Positions 26,992-36,615 of a DNA stretch of 64,000 nt are shown here, in pieces. Source of the stretch: Natrinema ejinorense (lineage in GTDB: Archaea; Halobacteriota; Halobacteria; Halobacteriales; Natrialbaceae); assembly GCF_002494345.1 (NCBI RefSeq), contig NZ_NXNI01000001.1:2852001-2916000 (forward strand), written 5' to 3'. The translations under genes and the position numbers were made by a program. The notes below the pieces were generated by a model that saw nothing but the letters and a program-made list of their open reading frames with translations, had not been told where the DNA came from and did no database searches. Every line of letters starts with the position of its first letter. Positions within the stretch are counted from its first letter, which is position 1.

Positions 26992-28164
26992 ATGGACTCG
27001 ATAATCGACGACGCAATCGACGAGGCCGAAGACGGGGAGGGAACGATCCCCGGCGACGCCGCGTCGGACGACGGGAACTCTCCCGACGGCGACGTATCGG
27101 ACGGCCGGCAAACAGGGACGATGACCGACGACGAGCTGGAAGACGTCCTGCAGGACCTCCAGACCGACATCACGGTCGTCGGCTGTGGCGGTGCCGGCGG
27201 GAACACGGTCAACCGCATGCACGAGGAAGGCATCCACGGCGCGAAACTCGTCGCCGCCAACACCGACGTACAACACCTGGTCGAGATCGACGCCGATACC
27301 AAGATCCTGATGGGCGAGGAGAAAACCGGCGGTCGCGGTGCCGGCTCGCTCCCACAGGTCGGCGAAGAGGCCGCCCTCGAGAGCCAGCAGGACATCTACG
27401 ACGCCATCGACGGCTCCGATATGGTCTTCGTCACGGCGGGTCTGGGCGGCGGCACCGGCACCGGCTCCGCACCGGTCGTCGCCAAGGCCGCCCGCGAGGC
27501 CGGCGCGCTCACGATTTCGATCGTCACGACGCCCTTTACCGCGGAAGGCGAGGTCCGCCGGACCAACGCCGAAGCCGGCCTCGAGCGCCTGCGTGACGTC
27601 TCCGACACCGTGATCGTCGTCCCCAACGATCGGCTGCTCGACTCGGTGGGCAAACTGCCCGTTCGGCAGGCGTTCAAGGTCAGCGACGAAGTACTGATGC
27701 GCAGCGTCAAGGGCATCACCGAACTCATCACGAAACCCGGCCTCGTCAACCTGGACTTCGCCGACGTCCGCACCGTCATGGAACGGGGCGGCGTCGCCAT
27801 GATCGGTCTCGGCGAATCCGACTCCGAAGCCAAAGCCGAGGATTCGGTCAAGACCGCGCTACGCTCCCCACTGCTCGACGTCGACATCTCGGGTGCGAGC
27901 TCCGCACTCGTCAACGTCACCGGTGGCAACGACATGGCCATCGAGGAGGCCGAAGGCGTCGTCGAGGAGATCTACGACCGGATCGACCCCGACGCCCGCA
28001 TCATCTGGGGGACCTCCATCGACGAGAGCCTCGAGGGCAGCATGCGGACGATGATCGTCGTCACCGGCGTCGAGTCCCCCCAGATCTACGGCCGGCCCGA
28101 CGGGGAAGAGCCCGTCCAGCCCGAAGCGCCCGCGGAGGGCGAAGACATCGATTTCGTCGAGTAA
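26992..28164 (+). CDS. ftsZ1: Cell division protein FtsZ, FtsZ1 type
   Basis: The 390-residue tubulin homologue begins [14 protein letters not shown], the N-terminus I associate with haloarchaeal FtsZ1. An acidic leader of about 60 residues precedes the GTPase domain. [15 protein letters not shown] (about 62-76) is a nucleotide loop, [15 protein letters not shown] (about 150-164) is the tubulin signature loop, and [11 protein letters not shown] is the T7 region containing the catalytic Asp. It polymerises at the division ring. Haloarchaea use FtsZ1 and FtsZ2 together; assignment to type 1 rests on the N-terminus. Confidence 0.9.
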   Translation: MDSIIDDAIDEAEDGEGTIPGDAASDDGNSPDGDVSDGRQTGTMTDDELEDVLQDLQTDITVVGCGGAGGNTVNRMHEEGIHGAKLVAANTDVQHLVEIDADTKILMGEEKTGGRGAGSLPQVGEEAALESQQDIYDAIDGSDMVFVTAGLGGGTGTGSAPVVAKAAREAGALTISIVTTPFTAEGEVRRTNAEAGLERLRDVSDTVIVVPNDRLLDSVGKLPVRQAFKVSDEVLMRSVKGITELITKPGLVNLDFADVRTVMERGGVAMIGLGESDSEAKAEDSVKTALRSPLLDVDISGASSALVNVTGGNDMAIEEAEGVVEEIYDRIDPDARIIWGTSIDESLEGSMRTMIVVTGVESPQIYGRPDGEEPVQPEAPAEGEDIDFVE

Positions 28165-28295
28165 CACCGCTCGCAGCAGCCACGCGTCGGCGATTCGAGT
28201 CCAGTTTGCAGTCACATCCGATTCGTTCTCTCTCCGGTCGAGACCGTTCTATGGCCCCGATTCCGGTTCGGAGCCGACGATCCCATCCACACCGC

Positions 28296-28928
28296 TCAAC
28301 AGATCGGTCTCGGATCGAGTCCGAGTTCGTCCAGCGAGTCCGCGTACGCGTCGTACGCGACGTCGATCACGTCCTCGGCGACCGTCCGTGCGCGACGCCA
28401 GTCCTCGCTGCCCGCACAGACGTCCGCGAGCAACTCGGCCGCCCGGTCACCCTGTGTGGCCGTTTCGGTCCGTAACTCCCGGAAGCAGTCGGCCCGTTGC
28501 TCGTCGCCCTCGTTGACGAAGAACCCCACGAGCTGGAGGTGCGTTCGATCACTGACCAGCGCCCGACCGACGAGTCCGCCGAGGCGAGCCGTCGGCGTCT
28601 CGAGCGATCGAAGCCGTTCGTGCATCGGATCGACGCTGCCAGCGTCGACCTCGCCGTCCTCGAGCATGGCCGTGATCCGGTCGTAGTGGTCGCGTTCCTG
28701 ATCGCGAGACGCCACGAAGAACTCGCGTGCGTCGTCGTGGTCCTCGTCGTCGATCCACGCCTCGAGGGTTTCCATCGCGGCCCGTTCGCTTCCCGCAGCG
28801 GTCCGGAGGACCGTCTCCTCGGTGAGGTCCGCGTCGGTGAGCGCGACGAGGAGTTTCGACGAACCGAGTCGCTCGAGTTCGACGGCGTTCGATTCCTCGA
28901 CCGTCTCCTGGAATTCGGCGGCGTCCAT
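28296..28928 (-). CDS. Ferritin-like (rubrerythrin-type) protein
   Basis: The start MDAAEFQETVEESNAV at 28928 gives 210 residues, almost entirely helical. E/H pairs such as SERAAMETLEAW, FFVASRDQERDHYDRI and FRELRTETATQGDRAAE sit where di-iron ligands occur in rubrerythrin-like four-helix bundles. There is no rubredoxin domain. A role in peroxide or iron handling is likely but unproven. It is divergent from the rhodanese/beta-lactamase fusion gene. Confidence 0.6.
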   Translation of the reverse strand: MDAAEFQETVEESNAVELERLGSSKLLVALTDADLTEETVLRTAAGSERAAMETLEAWIDDEDHDDAREFFVASRDQERDHYDRITAMLEDGEVDAGSVDPMHERLRSLETPTARLGGLVGRALVSDRTHLQLVGFFVNEGDEQRADCFRELRTETATQGDRAAELLADVCAGSEDWRRARTVAEDVIDVAYDAYADSLDELGLDPRPIC

Positions 28929-29016
28929 ACCGGGACGACACCGCGAGGCGTGTTGAACGTTGGTGGCCGTTCGAGCCAGCCGCGGCTTTAACCGGTACGA
29001 ACGCGTACCGATCGCC

Positions 29017-30240
29017 ATGAGCGACCGGAGCGATGCCGGCGACCGAGCGGCCGACGACCCCGCCTCGATGGCTCCCGAGACGCTGGCCGAGCGGCTGCGA
29101 TCCGGCGATCCGATGACCGTCCTCGACGTCCGCGACCGCGACGAGTTCGAGCGCTGGCACCTCGAGGGCGAGGGGATCGAGGCCGTCCAGATCCCACATA
29201 TGAAGTTCATCCAGGCGGAGGCCACCGGCGGCGTGACCGACCTCGTGGCCGACCTGACCGAGCCGATCCTCGCGGTCTGTGGCCACGGCGAAGCGAGCGG
29301 ACACGCGGTCGGCCTGCTTCGGGACGCGGGTATCGACGCCCGAAACCTCGCCGGCGGGATGGACGCCTGGGCGGACCACTATACGGCTCGCGAACTCGAG
29401 GTCGACGCCCCCGCGACGGTCCTGCAGTACGATCGCCCCTCGAGTGGCTGTCTCGCCTACGCGATCTACAGCGGCGGTGAGGCGGCGGTGATCGATCCCC
29501 TTCGAGCGTTCGCCGACCGGTACGCCGAGGACGCCGCGGAACTGAAATACGCCATCGACACGCACGTCCACGCCGACCACGTCAGCGGCGTCCGGACGCT
29601 CGCGGACCGAACCGACGCGACGGCGGTCGTCCCCGCGGGCGCGACGGAACGCGGCCTCGCGTTCGACGCCACGATCGTCGAGGACGCGGCGGAACGAAGT
29701 TCCGCGAGCCCTGCTTCGCAAGCTCAGCAGGATGGCGACGAACTGCGCGTCGGCGACGCGACGCTGACCGTTGTGGCGACGCCGGGTCACACGACCGAAT
29801 CGATCTCCATTCGTCTGGCGGGCGGCGACTCGGATACCCTGTTCACCGGCGACACGCTGTTCCTCGAGGGCGTCGGCCGGCCGGATCTGGAACGTGGCGA
29901 CGACGGTGCGGTCGCCGCCGCTCGGCAGTTGTACGAGAGTCTTCAGGATCGTGTCCTCGGGTATCCCGACGAGACGACGATCGCCCCGGGTCACTACAGT
30001 GATGCCGCCGAACCGCGGGCGGATGGAACGTATACGAACCGACTCGGGCACCTCCGGAAGCGGCTCGCTGCGCTCTCGATGGACGAAGCCGAGTTCGTCG
30101 ACCACGCGACGAGCGACCTGCCACCGCGGCCATCGAACCACGAGCGCATCGTGGCGACGAATCTCGGACTCGAGACCGTCGACGAGGAGACGGCGTTCGA
30201 ACTCGAACTCGGGCCGAACAACTGTGCAGTCGCCGACTGA
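29017..30240 (+). CDS. Rhodanese / metallo-beta-lactamase fusion
   Basis: The 407-residue protein has an N-terminal rhodanese domain (about 20-125; VLDVRDRDEFERWHLEG, active-site Cys in ILAVCGHGEASGHAV). A metallo-beta-lactamase domain follows (about 140-370) with THVHADHVSG, TPGHTTESI, FTGDTLF and APGHYSD as metal ligands. This pairing is found in persulfide-dioxygenase-like enzymes that oxidise glutathione or other low-molecular persulfides. In haloarchaea the thiol would probably be gamma-glutamylcysteine. The rhodanese-first domain order is noteworthy. Confidence 0.85.
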   Translation: MSDRSDAGDRAADDPASMAPETLAERLRSGDPMTVLDVRDRDEFERWHLEGEGIEAVQIPHMKFIQAEATGGVTDLVADLTEPILAVCGHGEASGHAVGLLRDAGIDARNLAGGMDAWADHYTARELEVDAPATVLQYDRPSSGCLAYAIYSGGEAAVIDPLRAFADRYAEDAAELKYAIDTHVHADHVSGVRTLADRTDATAVVPAGATERGLAFDATIVEDAAERSSASPASQAQQDGDELRVGDATLTVVATPGHTTESISIRLAGGDSDTLFTGDTLFLEGVGRPDLERGDDGAVAAARQLYESLQDRVLGYPDETTIAPGHYSDAAEPRADGTYTNRLGHLRKRLAALSMDEAEFVDHATSDLPPRPSNHERIVATNLGLETVDEETAFELELGPNNCAVAD

Positions 30241-30329
30241 CGGCGATCGGACGGTCCGCTGTCAGTCAGTGACAGTGTTCCCGCGAATGGTCTTGCCCGA
30301 CCACCAGTAAATCGGGACAGGAGACCGTC

Positions 30330-30662
30330 TCAGTCGTCTGCGACCGCGCCGTCGGTCGCGCCGCCAGCGAGATCGCCCTCGATACTCGGTGGGTACTTCC
30401 CGCGCTCGAGTTTCAGATCCGACTGCGGTCGCGCCATGCAGGTCAACGCGTAGTTCTCGGCCTCTTCGTCCGTCAGTCCGCGAGCCGCGGGCTGGGTGAC
30501 CTCGCCCTCGAGAATTTCCGCGGTACACGCCAGACACATCCCGACCCGGCAGGAGTACTCCTGTGCGATGCCCGTCTCGAGACACCGACTCAGGATCGTC
30601 TCCTTGTCGGAGCAGGTGATCGTCTCACCCGTCCCGACGAACTCGATGGTGTACTCTGTCAT
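30330..30662 (-). CDS. [2Fe-2S] ferredoxin
   Basis: The 110-residue protein (MTEYTIEFVGTGETITC) has the plant-type cluster motif SCRVGMCLACTAEILEG (C-x4-C-x2-C, about 38-54) with the fourth ligand in LTCMARPQ (about 75-82). The acidic tail is haloarchaeal. It transfers single electrons to an unidentified oxidoreductase. It stands alone and the partner cannot be named. Confidence 0.9.
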   Translation of the reverse strand: MTEYTIEFVGTGETITCSDKETILSRCLETGIAQEYSCRVGMCLACTAEILEGEVTQPAARGLTDEEAENYALTCMARPQSDLKLERGKYPPSIEGDLAGGATDGAVADD

Positions 30663-30841
30663 ACGGGGACGTACGGCCGACCTCACTAAAACTCTTTATT
30701 TGTGACGGCTGTGCCGACCAAAACAGCGCACTGACTGGGGCGAACGACCGTTCCGCTGTTACTCACGCTCACCGGCAATCGGTAAATATTGTTATTAATC
30801 ATCGTAGTTTTTATTTTCAAGGAGTGGAGAGGGTCGTAGCG

Positions 30842-32593
30842 ATGCCATCGAGACGCAAACAGGTCGGGTTGCTCGTGCTCTCGCTGCTGCTCGTGTTCAG
30901 CGGGAGTGCACTCGCCCACTGGGGGCAGACGGCAGGGGGAGAGATCGACGTTCGACAGGTCGAAATAGAGACGGACGACGGCGGGACGATCGACGGCTAC
31001 CTCTACGTTCCCGACGGGGTCAGTGCGGACGACCCCGCACCCGGCGTCCTCGCGATCCACGGCTACATCAACTCCAAGGAAACCCAATCGAGTTTCGCGA
31101 TCGAGTACGCACGCCGGGGTCACGTCGTCCTCGCGATCGACCAACCCGGCCACGGCTACTCCGATCCGCCGGCCTTCGCGAACGGCTGGGGCGGCCCGCC
31201 AGCACTCGAGTACCTCGCCGATCACGAACTGGTCGACGAGGACAACATCGGCCTCGAGGGTCACTCGATGGGCGGCTGGGCGGCGGTCTCGGCCGCCGCG
31301 GAACATCCGAACAGCTACGAATCGATCGTGCTCGTCGGCTCGTCGACGGGGTCGGCTGGCGCGCCGGAGGGCAACGAGACGTTCCCGCGGAACCTCGGCG
31401 TGGTCTTCGCGGACTACGACGAGTTCCACTGGCTGATGTGGGGGTCCGCGGCCGGGCCGGCGACGCCCGAGAGCGAGAAACTGCAGTCCGTCTTCGGCAC
31501 CGAAGACGGCATCGACGAGGGGAAGGTCTACGGCTCGATCGACGACGGCACGGCGAGGGCGCTGTACACGCCGCGGACGACACACCCCGGCGCACACCAC
31601 ACGCCGAGTGCCGTCTCCGATACCGTCGGCTGGACGCAACAGACCCTCGAGGGAGCCGACGAAGAGCCGGGCGATCACGTCTGGTACTGGAAGGAGATCG
31701 GAACGGCGATCGCCCTGCTCGGCGGGTTCCTCTTCCTGGTGCCCGCCGGCTCCGTGCTGACCGGCCGGGAGCCGTTCGCCGACGCGACGCGGACGGTTCC
31801 CGACGCGGTCACCGAGCGCGACCGCGGCTGGTACGTCGCGGCCCTGCTCGCGGCCGTGATCCCGGTCGTGCTCTACTATCCGACGATGCTGATCGGCAGC
31901 GGGTCGGTGCCAGTGACTCCGGTCACGCCCCAGGGCGAGACGAACGGCATCGTCCTCTGGGCACTCGCGAACGTCGTCGTCATCGCCGGTCTGTTCGGGC
32001 TGTGGCACCGCGATACCGGTCGGTCGCTCTTCGACGAGCGATACGGGCTCGATCTCGGCGACGGGATCAGGACGATCGCGAAATCGCTCGCGGTCGCGGT
32101 CGGCGCGGTCGGCGGCCTCTACGTCCTGCTGTGGATCGTCGATACGCTGTTCATGACCGACTTCCGAGCCTGGGTCCTCGGACTGAAGCTCATGTCGGCC
32201 GTCCACGCCCGGATCTTCGTGACCTATCTCCCGGCATTCCTCGCCTTCTTCGTCGCGCTCGGGGTCCTGTTGCACGGCCGACTCCGAACGCCGGAGACGA
32301 CGCGGTCGCTCCCGCGGGCGATGGCGACGAACGCGGTGATCCTGACCGGTGGGTTCGCGCTCCTGCTCGTGATCCAGTACGGCACCCTGTTCGCCACCGG
32401 CGCGCTCGCGATCCCGATCACGGCGCTACAGACGATCATCGCCTTCCAATTCCTCGCCCTGCTGCCGGTCATCGCGGTGGTGTCGACGTACTTCTTCCAC
32501 CGCACCGGCCGGATCTGGACCGGCGCGTTCGTCAACGCCCTCCTGATCACGTGGCTGATCGTCGCCTCGCAAGCGACCCACTACGCGTTCTAG
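30842..32593 (+). CDS. Alpha/beta hydrolase fused to a multi-helix membrane domain
   Basis: The 583-residue protein has an N-terminal signal-like helix (about 5-26). An extracytoplasmic alpha/beta-hydrolase domain follows (about 35-275) with the oxyanion strand VLAIHGYINSKETQSS, nucleophile elbow GHSMGG and a likely catalytic His in HPGAHHTPS. About eight membrane helices lie in the C-terminal half (about 290-583). It is an exported or surface lipase/esterase-like enzyme tethered by its own membrane domain. The membrane half may be more than an anchor, but no transporter motif is recognised. Confidence 0.75.
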   Translation: MPSRRKQVGLLVLSLLLVFSGSALAHWGQTAGGEIDVRQVEIETDDGGTIDGYLYVPDGVSADDPAPGVLAIHGYINSKETQSSFAIEYARRGHVVLAIDQPGHGYSDPPAFANGWGGPPALEYLADHELVDEDNIGLEGHSMGGWAAVSAAAEHPNSYESIVLVGSSTGSAGAPEGNETFPRNLGVVFADYDEFHWLMWGSAAGPATPESEKLQSVFGTEDGIDEGKVYGSIDDGTARALYTPRTTHPGAHHTPSAVSDTVGWTQQTLEGADEEPGDHVWYWKEIGTAIALLGGFLFLVPAGSVLTGREPFADATRTVPDAVTERDRGWYVAALLAAVIPVVLYYPTMLIGSGSVPVTPVTPQGETNGIVLWALANVVVIAGLFGLWHRDTGRSLFDERYGLDLGDGIRTIAKSLAVAVGAVGGLYVLLWIVDTLFMTDFRAWVLGLKLMSAVHARIFVTYLPAFLAFFVALGVLLHGRLRTPETTRSLPRAMATNAVILTGGFALLLVIQYGTLFATGALAIPITALQTIIAFQFLALLPVIAVVSTYFFHRTGRIWTGAFVNALLITWLIVASQATHYAF

Positions 32594-32683
32594 GAACCGC
32601 CGAGTCCCGAGTCGGGAGTGTCCCCGTCTCGCGACCGGATCGACCATAAAACGTTTTCTTACCGCGGTGTCCACACTGTTGGT

Positions 32684-34084
32684 ATGAGTACGCAGGAACA
32701 GTCGGCCGCCGCCGCGACGACGCGGTCGCCGGACGCGGTCGTCGTCGGTGCCGGAACGTCAGGGTGCTACGCCGCAGCGACCATCGCCCGGGAAGGATAC
32801 GACGTCGTCGTCCTCGAGCGAAAGGACGAGGAGGAGGCGGGCCACATCGCCTGCGGTGACGCGCTGAAGGGTGCCGACGCCTTCCCCGAGGCGATCCCGA
32901 AGTCCAAACTCGAGCCGGCCTTTACGAACACGGGCGTCGACCACGGCCGTTTCGAGATCCCACAGGAGGATACCGTCCTCGAGATTCCGGTCCCCGGCGA
33001 ACTCGCCGTCATCGACCGCTGGGAGTACGGCCGGCGGATCATCGACGGCGCCGAGGACGTCGGCGTCGACTTTCACTACGATACCGTCGTCAAAAACGTC
33101 GTTCAGGCCGACGACGGTCGCGTCACGGGCGTCGAGGCGATCCGCACGGGCGACCCCCTCACGTACGAGGCCGACATCGTCATCGACGCCGCGGGCTCGC
33201 TGTCCGTCCTGCAGGACAACGTCGACTTTTCGGACTCGACGTTCGACACGAACGTCAACTACAGCCACTTCTGTTCGGCCTACCGGGAAATCGTCCACGT
33301 CGAGGAACCCGTCGAGTGGGACGACGCGCTCGTTTTCAAGCCGACCGAACGCGCCGCGGGCTACCTCTGGTACTTCCCGCGGACCGACACCGAGATCAAC
33401 GCCGGCCTGGGCTTCCAGATGACCGAGGAACCGATGCAGCTCGTCGACGACCTCAAACGCGACCTCGAGAACCGCCCCGAGTTCGACGGCGCGGAAGTCG
33501 AGGACAAACTCGGCGCGGCGCTCCCGACGCGGCGACCCTACGACTCCGCCGTCCATCCGGGCTATATGGCCATCGGCGACGCCGCCGGCCACGTCAACCC
33601 CACCACGGGCGGCGGCATCGCCGGGGCCGCCTACGGCGGCAAGTACGCCGCCGAGCGGGCCATCGAAGCCCTCGAGACGGACGACTACGGCGAAGACGTC
33701 CTCTGGGAGTACAACCAGAAGGTGATGGACCACTTCGGCGCGCGCTACGCCGCCCTGGACGTCTACAACATCCTCTCGACGGCCGTCGACGTCGACGACC
33801 TGATGGGCTTACTCGCCGCCATGCCCGGCGACAAACTCGCCGAGGCGCTGTACTCGGGCAGTACCGACATCGGGCTCAAACTCAAACTCGAGGCGCTGGT
33901 CAAGAGCCGCGGTCACTGGGGGACCATCTGGAACCTCTACCAGACCAAGCGCCGGGCCGACGAACTGCTCGCCCACTACGAGAACTACCCGACCAGTCCC
34001 GAGGGGCTGGCGGGCTGGCAGGCTCGGCGCGACGAGCTGATGGAGACGGTCTACGAGACGACCGGGGCCGAGCCCAAGTACTAG
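32684..34084 (+). CDS. Geranylgeranyl reductase family FAD enzyme
   Basis: The 466-residue protein begins with an FAD-binding fold (DAVVVGAGTSGCYAAATIAREGYDVVVLERK, about 17-47). It contains GYMAIGDAAGHVNPTTGGGIAGA (about 295-317), the family's second flavin motif. These enzymes saturate the geranylgeranyl chains of archaeal lipids, or the isoprenoid of menaquinone. It is one of several haloarchaeal paralogues, so the exact substrate is open. A TATA-like stretch (ACCATAAAACG) lies about 40 bp upstream, and a composite repeat begins 4 nt after the stop. Confidence 0.85.
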   Translation: MSTQEQSAAAATTRSPDAVVVGAGTSGCYAAATIAREGYDVVVLERKDEEEAGHIACGDALKGADAFPEAIPKSKLEPAFTNTGVDHGRFEIPQEDTVLEIPVPGELAVIDRWEYGRRIIDGAEDVGVDFHYDTVVKNVVQADDGRVTGVEAIRTGDPLTYEADIVIDAAGSLSVLQDNVDFSDSTFDTNVNYSHFCSAYREIVHVEEPVEWDDALVFKPTERAAGYLWYFPRTDTEINAGLGFQMTEEPMQLVDDLKRDLENRPEFDGAEVEDKLGAALPTRRPYDSAVHPGYMAIGDAAGHVNPTTGGGIAGAAYGGKYAAERAIEALETDDYGEDVLWEYNQKVMDHFGARYAALDVYNILSTAVDVDDLMGLLAAMPGDKLAEALYSGSTDIGLKLKLEALVKSRGHWGTIWNLYQTKRRADELLAHYENYPTSPEGLAGWQARRDELMETVYETTGAEPKY

Positions 34085-34087
34085 AGA

Positions 34088-34140
34088 CGAAATTTTACGC
34101 TGCGAGCGCGGCTTCGCCGCGCTCTCGGTGAAATCTTCAA
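34088..34140 (+). repeat. Composite 3'-end repeat, copy B, left part
   Basis: CGAAATTTTACGCTG (34088-34102) starts 4 nt after the geranylgeranyl-reductase stop. It is followed by the hairpin GAGCGCGGC-TTC-GCCGCGCTC and GAAATCTTCAAA. This matches the left end of copy C. The remainder resumes near 34980, about 800 bp further on. Confidence 0.7.
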
Positions 34141-34164
34141 ACACTCTTGCGTAGCACATTGTTG

Positions 34165-34253
34165 ATCTCAGAGCGTTGCTCGGATAGCGTGCTTGAGTGC
34201 GTCTCGTTCTGGTTTTCGGTATAATTATCGACGGAGTTGGAACGCTCTGAGAT
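34165..34253. repeat. 89-bp element with perfect 13-bp terminal inverted repeats
   Basis: ATCTCAGAGCGTT (34165-34177) and AACGCTCTGAGAT (34241-34253) are exact inverted repeats flanking 63 bp without an open frame. The size resembles a MITE or the fused ends of a deleted insertion sequence. It differs from the 86-bp element found elsewhere in the window. Confidence 0.6.
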
Positions 34254-34401
34254 AAGGCGACGGAATTTGATCTGATGCTCCATATCTAAGTCGCCAGCAT
34301 ATCTGTGTATTTTTTACCCACAGTAAATTACATTTGATAATATTTGTAAATTGTGGTTTTTGATGTGAGTCTAAGGATATGTAGGTCATTTCTTGAATAG
34401 T
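34254..34401. other. AT-rich spacer
   Basis: No gene or structured element is seen. It is markedly AT-rich (for example TTTGATAATATTTG) compared with the flanks and belongs to the inserted segment interrupting repeat copy B. Confidence 0.4.
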
Positions 34402-34633
<232 letters not shown>

Positions 34634-34699
34634 TTAGTTCTGCTTGTGCTTTAATACTATGTTTGCCTGTAAAAGATTGTTTATAACTCCGTCGATCAC

Positions 34700-34893
34700 G
34701 CTGAGTCCGTCGGAGTTGACGAAGTATACGTCTCTATCTGGAAGAAAGGCCGCGAACGCGATCAGAAGTCGCAGTCCATGCCTGTCCACGCGCGGATATG
34801 GTTCTCTACGACAGTGACAAACTTCCTATGTCCATCCTACAGATTACGAGACTGAACAGCGATACGTGATCTCTGCGAAAGTTGGTGGTAAAT
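34700..34893 (+). pseudogene. Remnant of an IS1595-type transposase
   Basis: Translation in changing frames gives DEVYVSIWKKGRERD from 34718, then LSTRGYGS, YDSDKLP and ETEQRYVISAK. These segments, in this order, resemble the catalytic region of haloarchaeal IS1595-family transposases. At least two frameshifts are needed and both ends are missing, so it is a dead fragment. Family assignment is from memory of the motif and should be treated as moderate. Confidence 0.5.
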
Positions 34894-34979
34894 GATAATT
34901 CTGATTCTAATAGCTGACCGATAGAAAGAGTCATTTATGTGCATAGTAACGGCTTTTTGGCGTATGACCTGCTGGATAT
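34894..34979. other. AT-rich spacer, right end of insertion
   Basis: About 85 bp without a gene, joining the transposase remnant to the resumed composite repeat. No terminal inverted repeat was recognised. Confidence 0.3.
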
Positions 34980-35235
34980 GAACGCGCTCACTTCGTTCGC
35001 TCCAGGTCAGTCATCGGCCCGCTCGCTCACTGGCTCACGGCTACACCGCTCGCCTTCCCGCGACGCTTCGCGCCGCGCATCCGTTCGCTCACGGTCGATT
35101 ACCGGGCAACTGCCTGCCCTCCCCCGTTGAGCGGAACCTTCGTTTCCGCGATGTTCGGAAGAGTTTGCTCCTCCGTAGAGTCGAGAACCCCTCGCGTTGC
35201 TCGGAGCCCGCTCCCGGCCACTCCCGCTCGAGATC
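34980..35235 (+). repeat. Composite 3'-end repeat, copy B, right part
   Basis: The blocks GCTCACTTCGTTCGCTCC, CGGCCCGCTCGCTCACTGG, CTCGCCTTCCCGCG, TGCCTGCCCTCCCCCG and TCGGAGCCCGCTCCCGGCCA occur in the same order as in copy C. The last also lies close to the next gene. About 840 bp of AT-rich DNA with mobile-element remnants separates it from the left part. Confidence 0.65.
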
Positions 35236-35252
35236 GGTCGAGAACGTCTCGG

Positions 35253-36533
35253 TCAGGTGTGTCGATGGCTAATTCGCTCGATTGCTCCCGCGAGTACGTC
35301 GATCCCGTGGCCGATGCTCGCTTCGTCGACGTCGAACGTCGCGGTGTGGTGGCCGCCGGGGTGGTCGGTCCCGACCCCGACGTAGCAGGCCGTCCCGCCG
35401 TTTTCCTGGACCGCCTTCATCAGGAACGTCGCGTCCTCGCTCCCGCCGAGTTCGTCGCGCTCGAGCACCCGCTCGATCCCTGCGGTGTCGCCCGCCGCGT
35501 CGGCCACGATCGAGACGAGGTCCGCGTCGCTGGTCGCGCTGGGAGCTTCGGGCCCGGTCTCGATCGAGACCTCGCAGTCGTGCATCTCGGCGGCGCTCCG
35601 GAGGACCCGTCGGGTCCGTCGCTTCATGTACTCCATCAGTTCGGTCGTCTCGCCACGGACCTCGGCGACGATTCTGGCCTCGTCGGGGATGACGTTGGCG
35701 GCGCTCCCGCCCTCGACGACGCCCGCGTTGACCCGCGTCGTGCCGTCGTTGTGCCGAGGGATGGCATAGAGGTTCTGGACGGCCGTCGCCATCGCCTGCA
35801 CCGCGTTTCGTCCCTGCTCGGGGTGGCCGCCGGCGTGGGCCGACTCGCCCGTGAACTCGGCCTCGAGGTGCGACACCGCGAGAAAGCCGTCGATGCCGGC
35901 CACGACCTCGCCGGTCGGATGGTCAAGGCCGATATGGACCGCGAGCAGGGCATCGACGTCCCGGATGTGCTCGCTCTCCGCCATCGATTTCCCGCCACCG
36001 ATGACCTCCTCGGCGGGCTGGAAGAACACCTTCAGCGTGCCCGAAAAGTCACTCTCAGCGACTCGCTCGAGGACGCCGATTCCCATCGTCGCGTGGGCGT
36101 CGTGCCCGCAGGCGTGCATCGCGCCCTCGTGTTCCGAGCGAAAGCCCTCGGCGACGGGGTGGTGAGTCGGGTCGTCGGATTCCCGCCGCGGCAGGGCGTC
36201 GATGTCGACCCGGAGGCCGACGGTCGGTCCCTCGCCCCGTTCGAGGACGGCGACCGCACCCGTCGCGCCGCCCTCGAGTCGCTCAAGGACAGCCTCGTCG
36301 ACGCCCGTCTCCTGGGCCCGTTCGTACCAGTGGGTGAGTTCCGCGTCGTCGGGGACGGCCATCCGCTTGTCACCCGCGATGGCGTCGGGACCGACGTGGA
36401 GGGCGGCGAGGTCGTCGCCGAGTCGGGACTCGAGTTCCGCGACGATCCGTGCGGTGGTATAGAACTCCCGCCAGGCGGGTTCGGGTTTCCGGTGAAGGTC
36501 TCGGCGCAGCGAAACGAGGTCGTCTGCGGTCAT
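35253..36533 (-). CDS. M20 family amidohydrolase
   Basis: The start MTADDLVSLRRDLHRKPEPAW (36533) gives 426 residues. M20D features are LRRDLHRKPEPAWREF (about 8-23), ACGHDAHATMG with metal ligands (about 142-152), FQPAEEVIGGGK with the catalytic Glu (about 173-184), a dimerisation lid, and GTDHPGGHH-type C-terminal ligands. The family hydrolyses N-acyl amino acids or aminobenzoyl-glutamate. The insertion between the first two motifs (about 45-125) is longer than usual. The substrate is unknown. Confidence 0.85.
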   Translation of the reverse strand: MTADDLVSLRRDLHRKPEPAWREFYTTARIVAELESRLGDDLAALHVGPDAIAGDKRMAVPDDAELTHWYERAQETGVDEAVLERLEGGATGAVAVLERGEGPTVGLRVDIDALPRRESDDPTHHPVAEGFRSEHEGAMHACGHDAHATMGIGVLERVAESDFSGTLKVFFQPAEEVIGGGKSMAESEHIRDVDALLAVHIGLDHPTGEVVAGIDGFLAVSHLEAEFTGESAHAGGHPEQGRNAVQAMATAVQNLYAIPRHNDGTTRVNAGVVEGGSAANVIPDEARIVAEVRGETTELMEYMKRRTRRVLRSAAEMHDCEVSIETGPEAPSATSDADLVSIVADAAGDTAGIERVLERDELGGSEDATFLMKAVQENGGTACYVGVGTDHPGGHHTATFDVDEASIGHGIDVLAGAIERISHRHT

Positions 36534-36615
36534 GGTTTGTCCTCGTCGGGAACGGTAAAAAGCGCTGCCGCTGGTGTCGGGTGGAATCGATCGCCGGTCC
36601 GGTTGGTCGGTGTCG

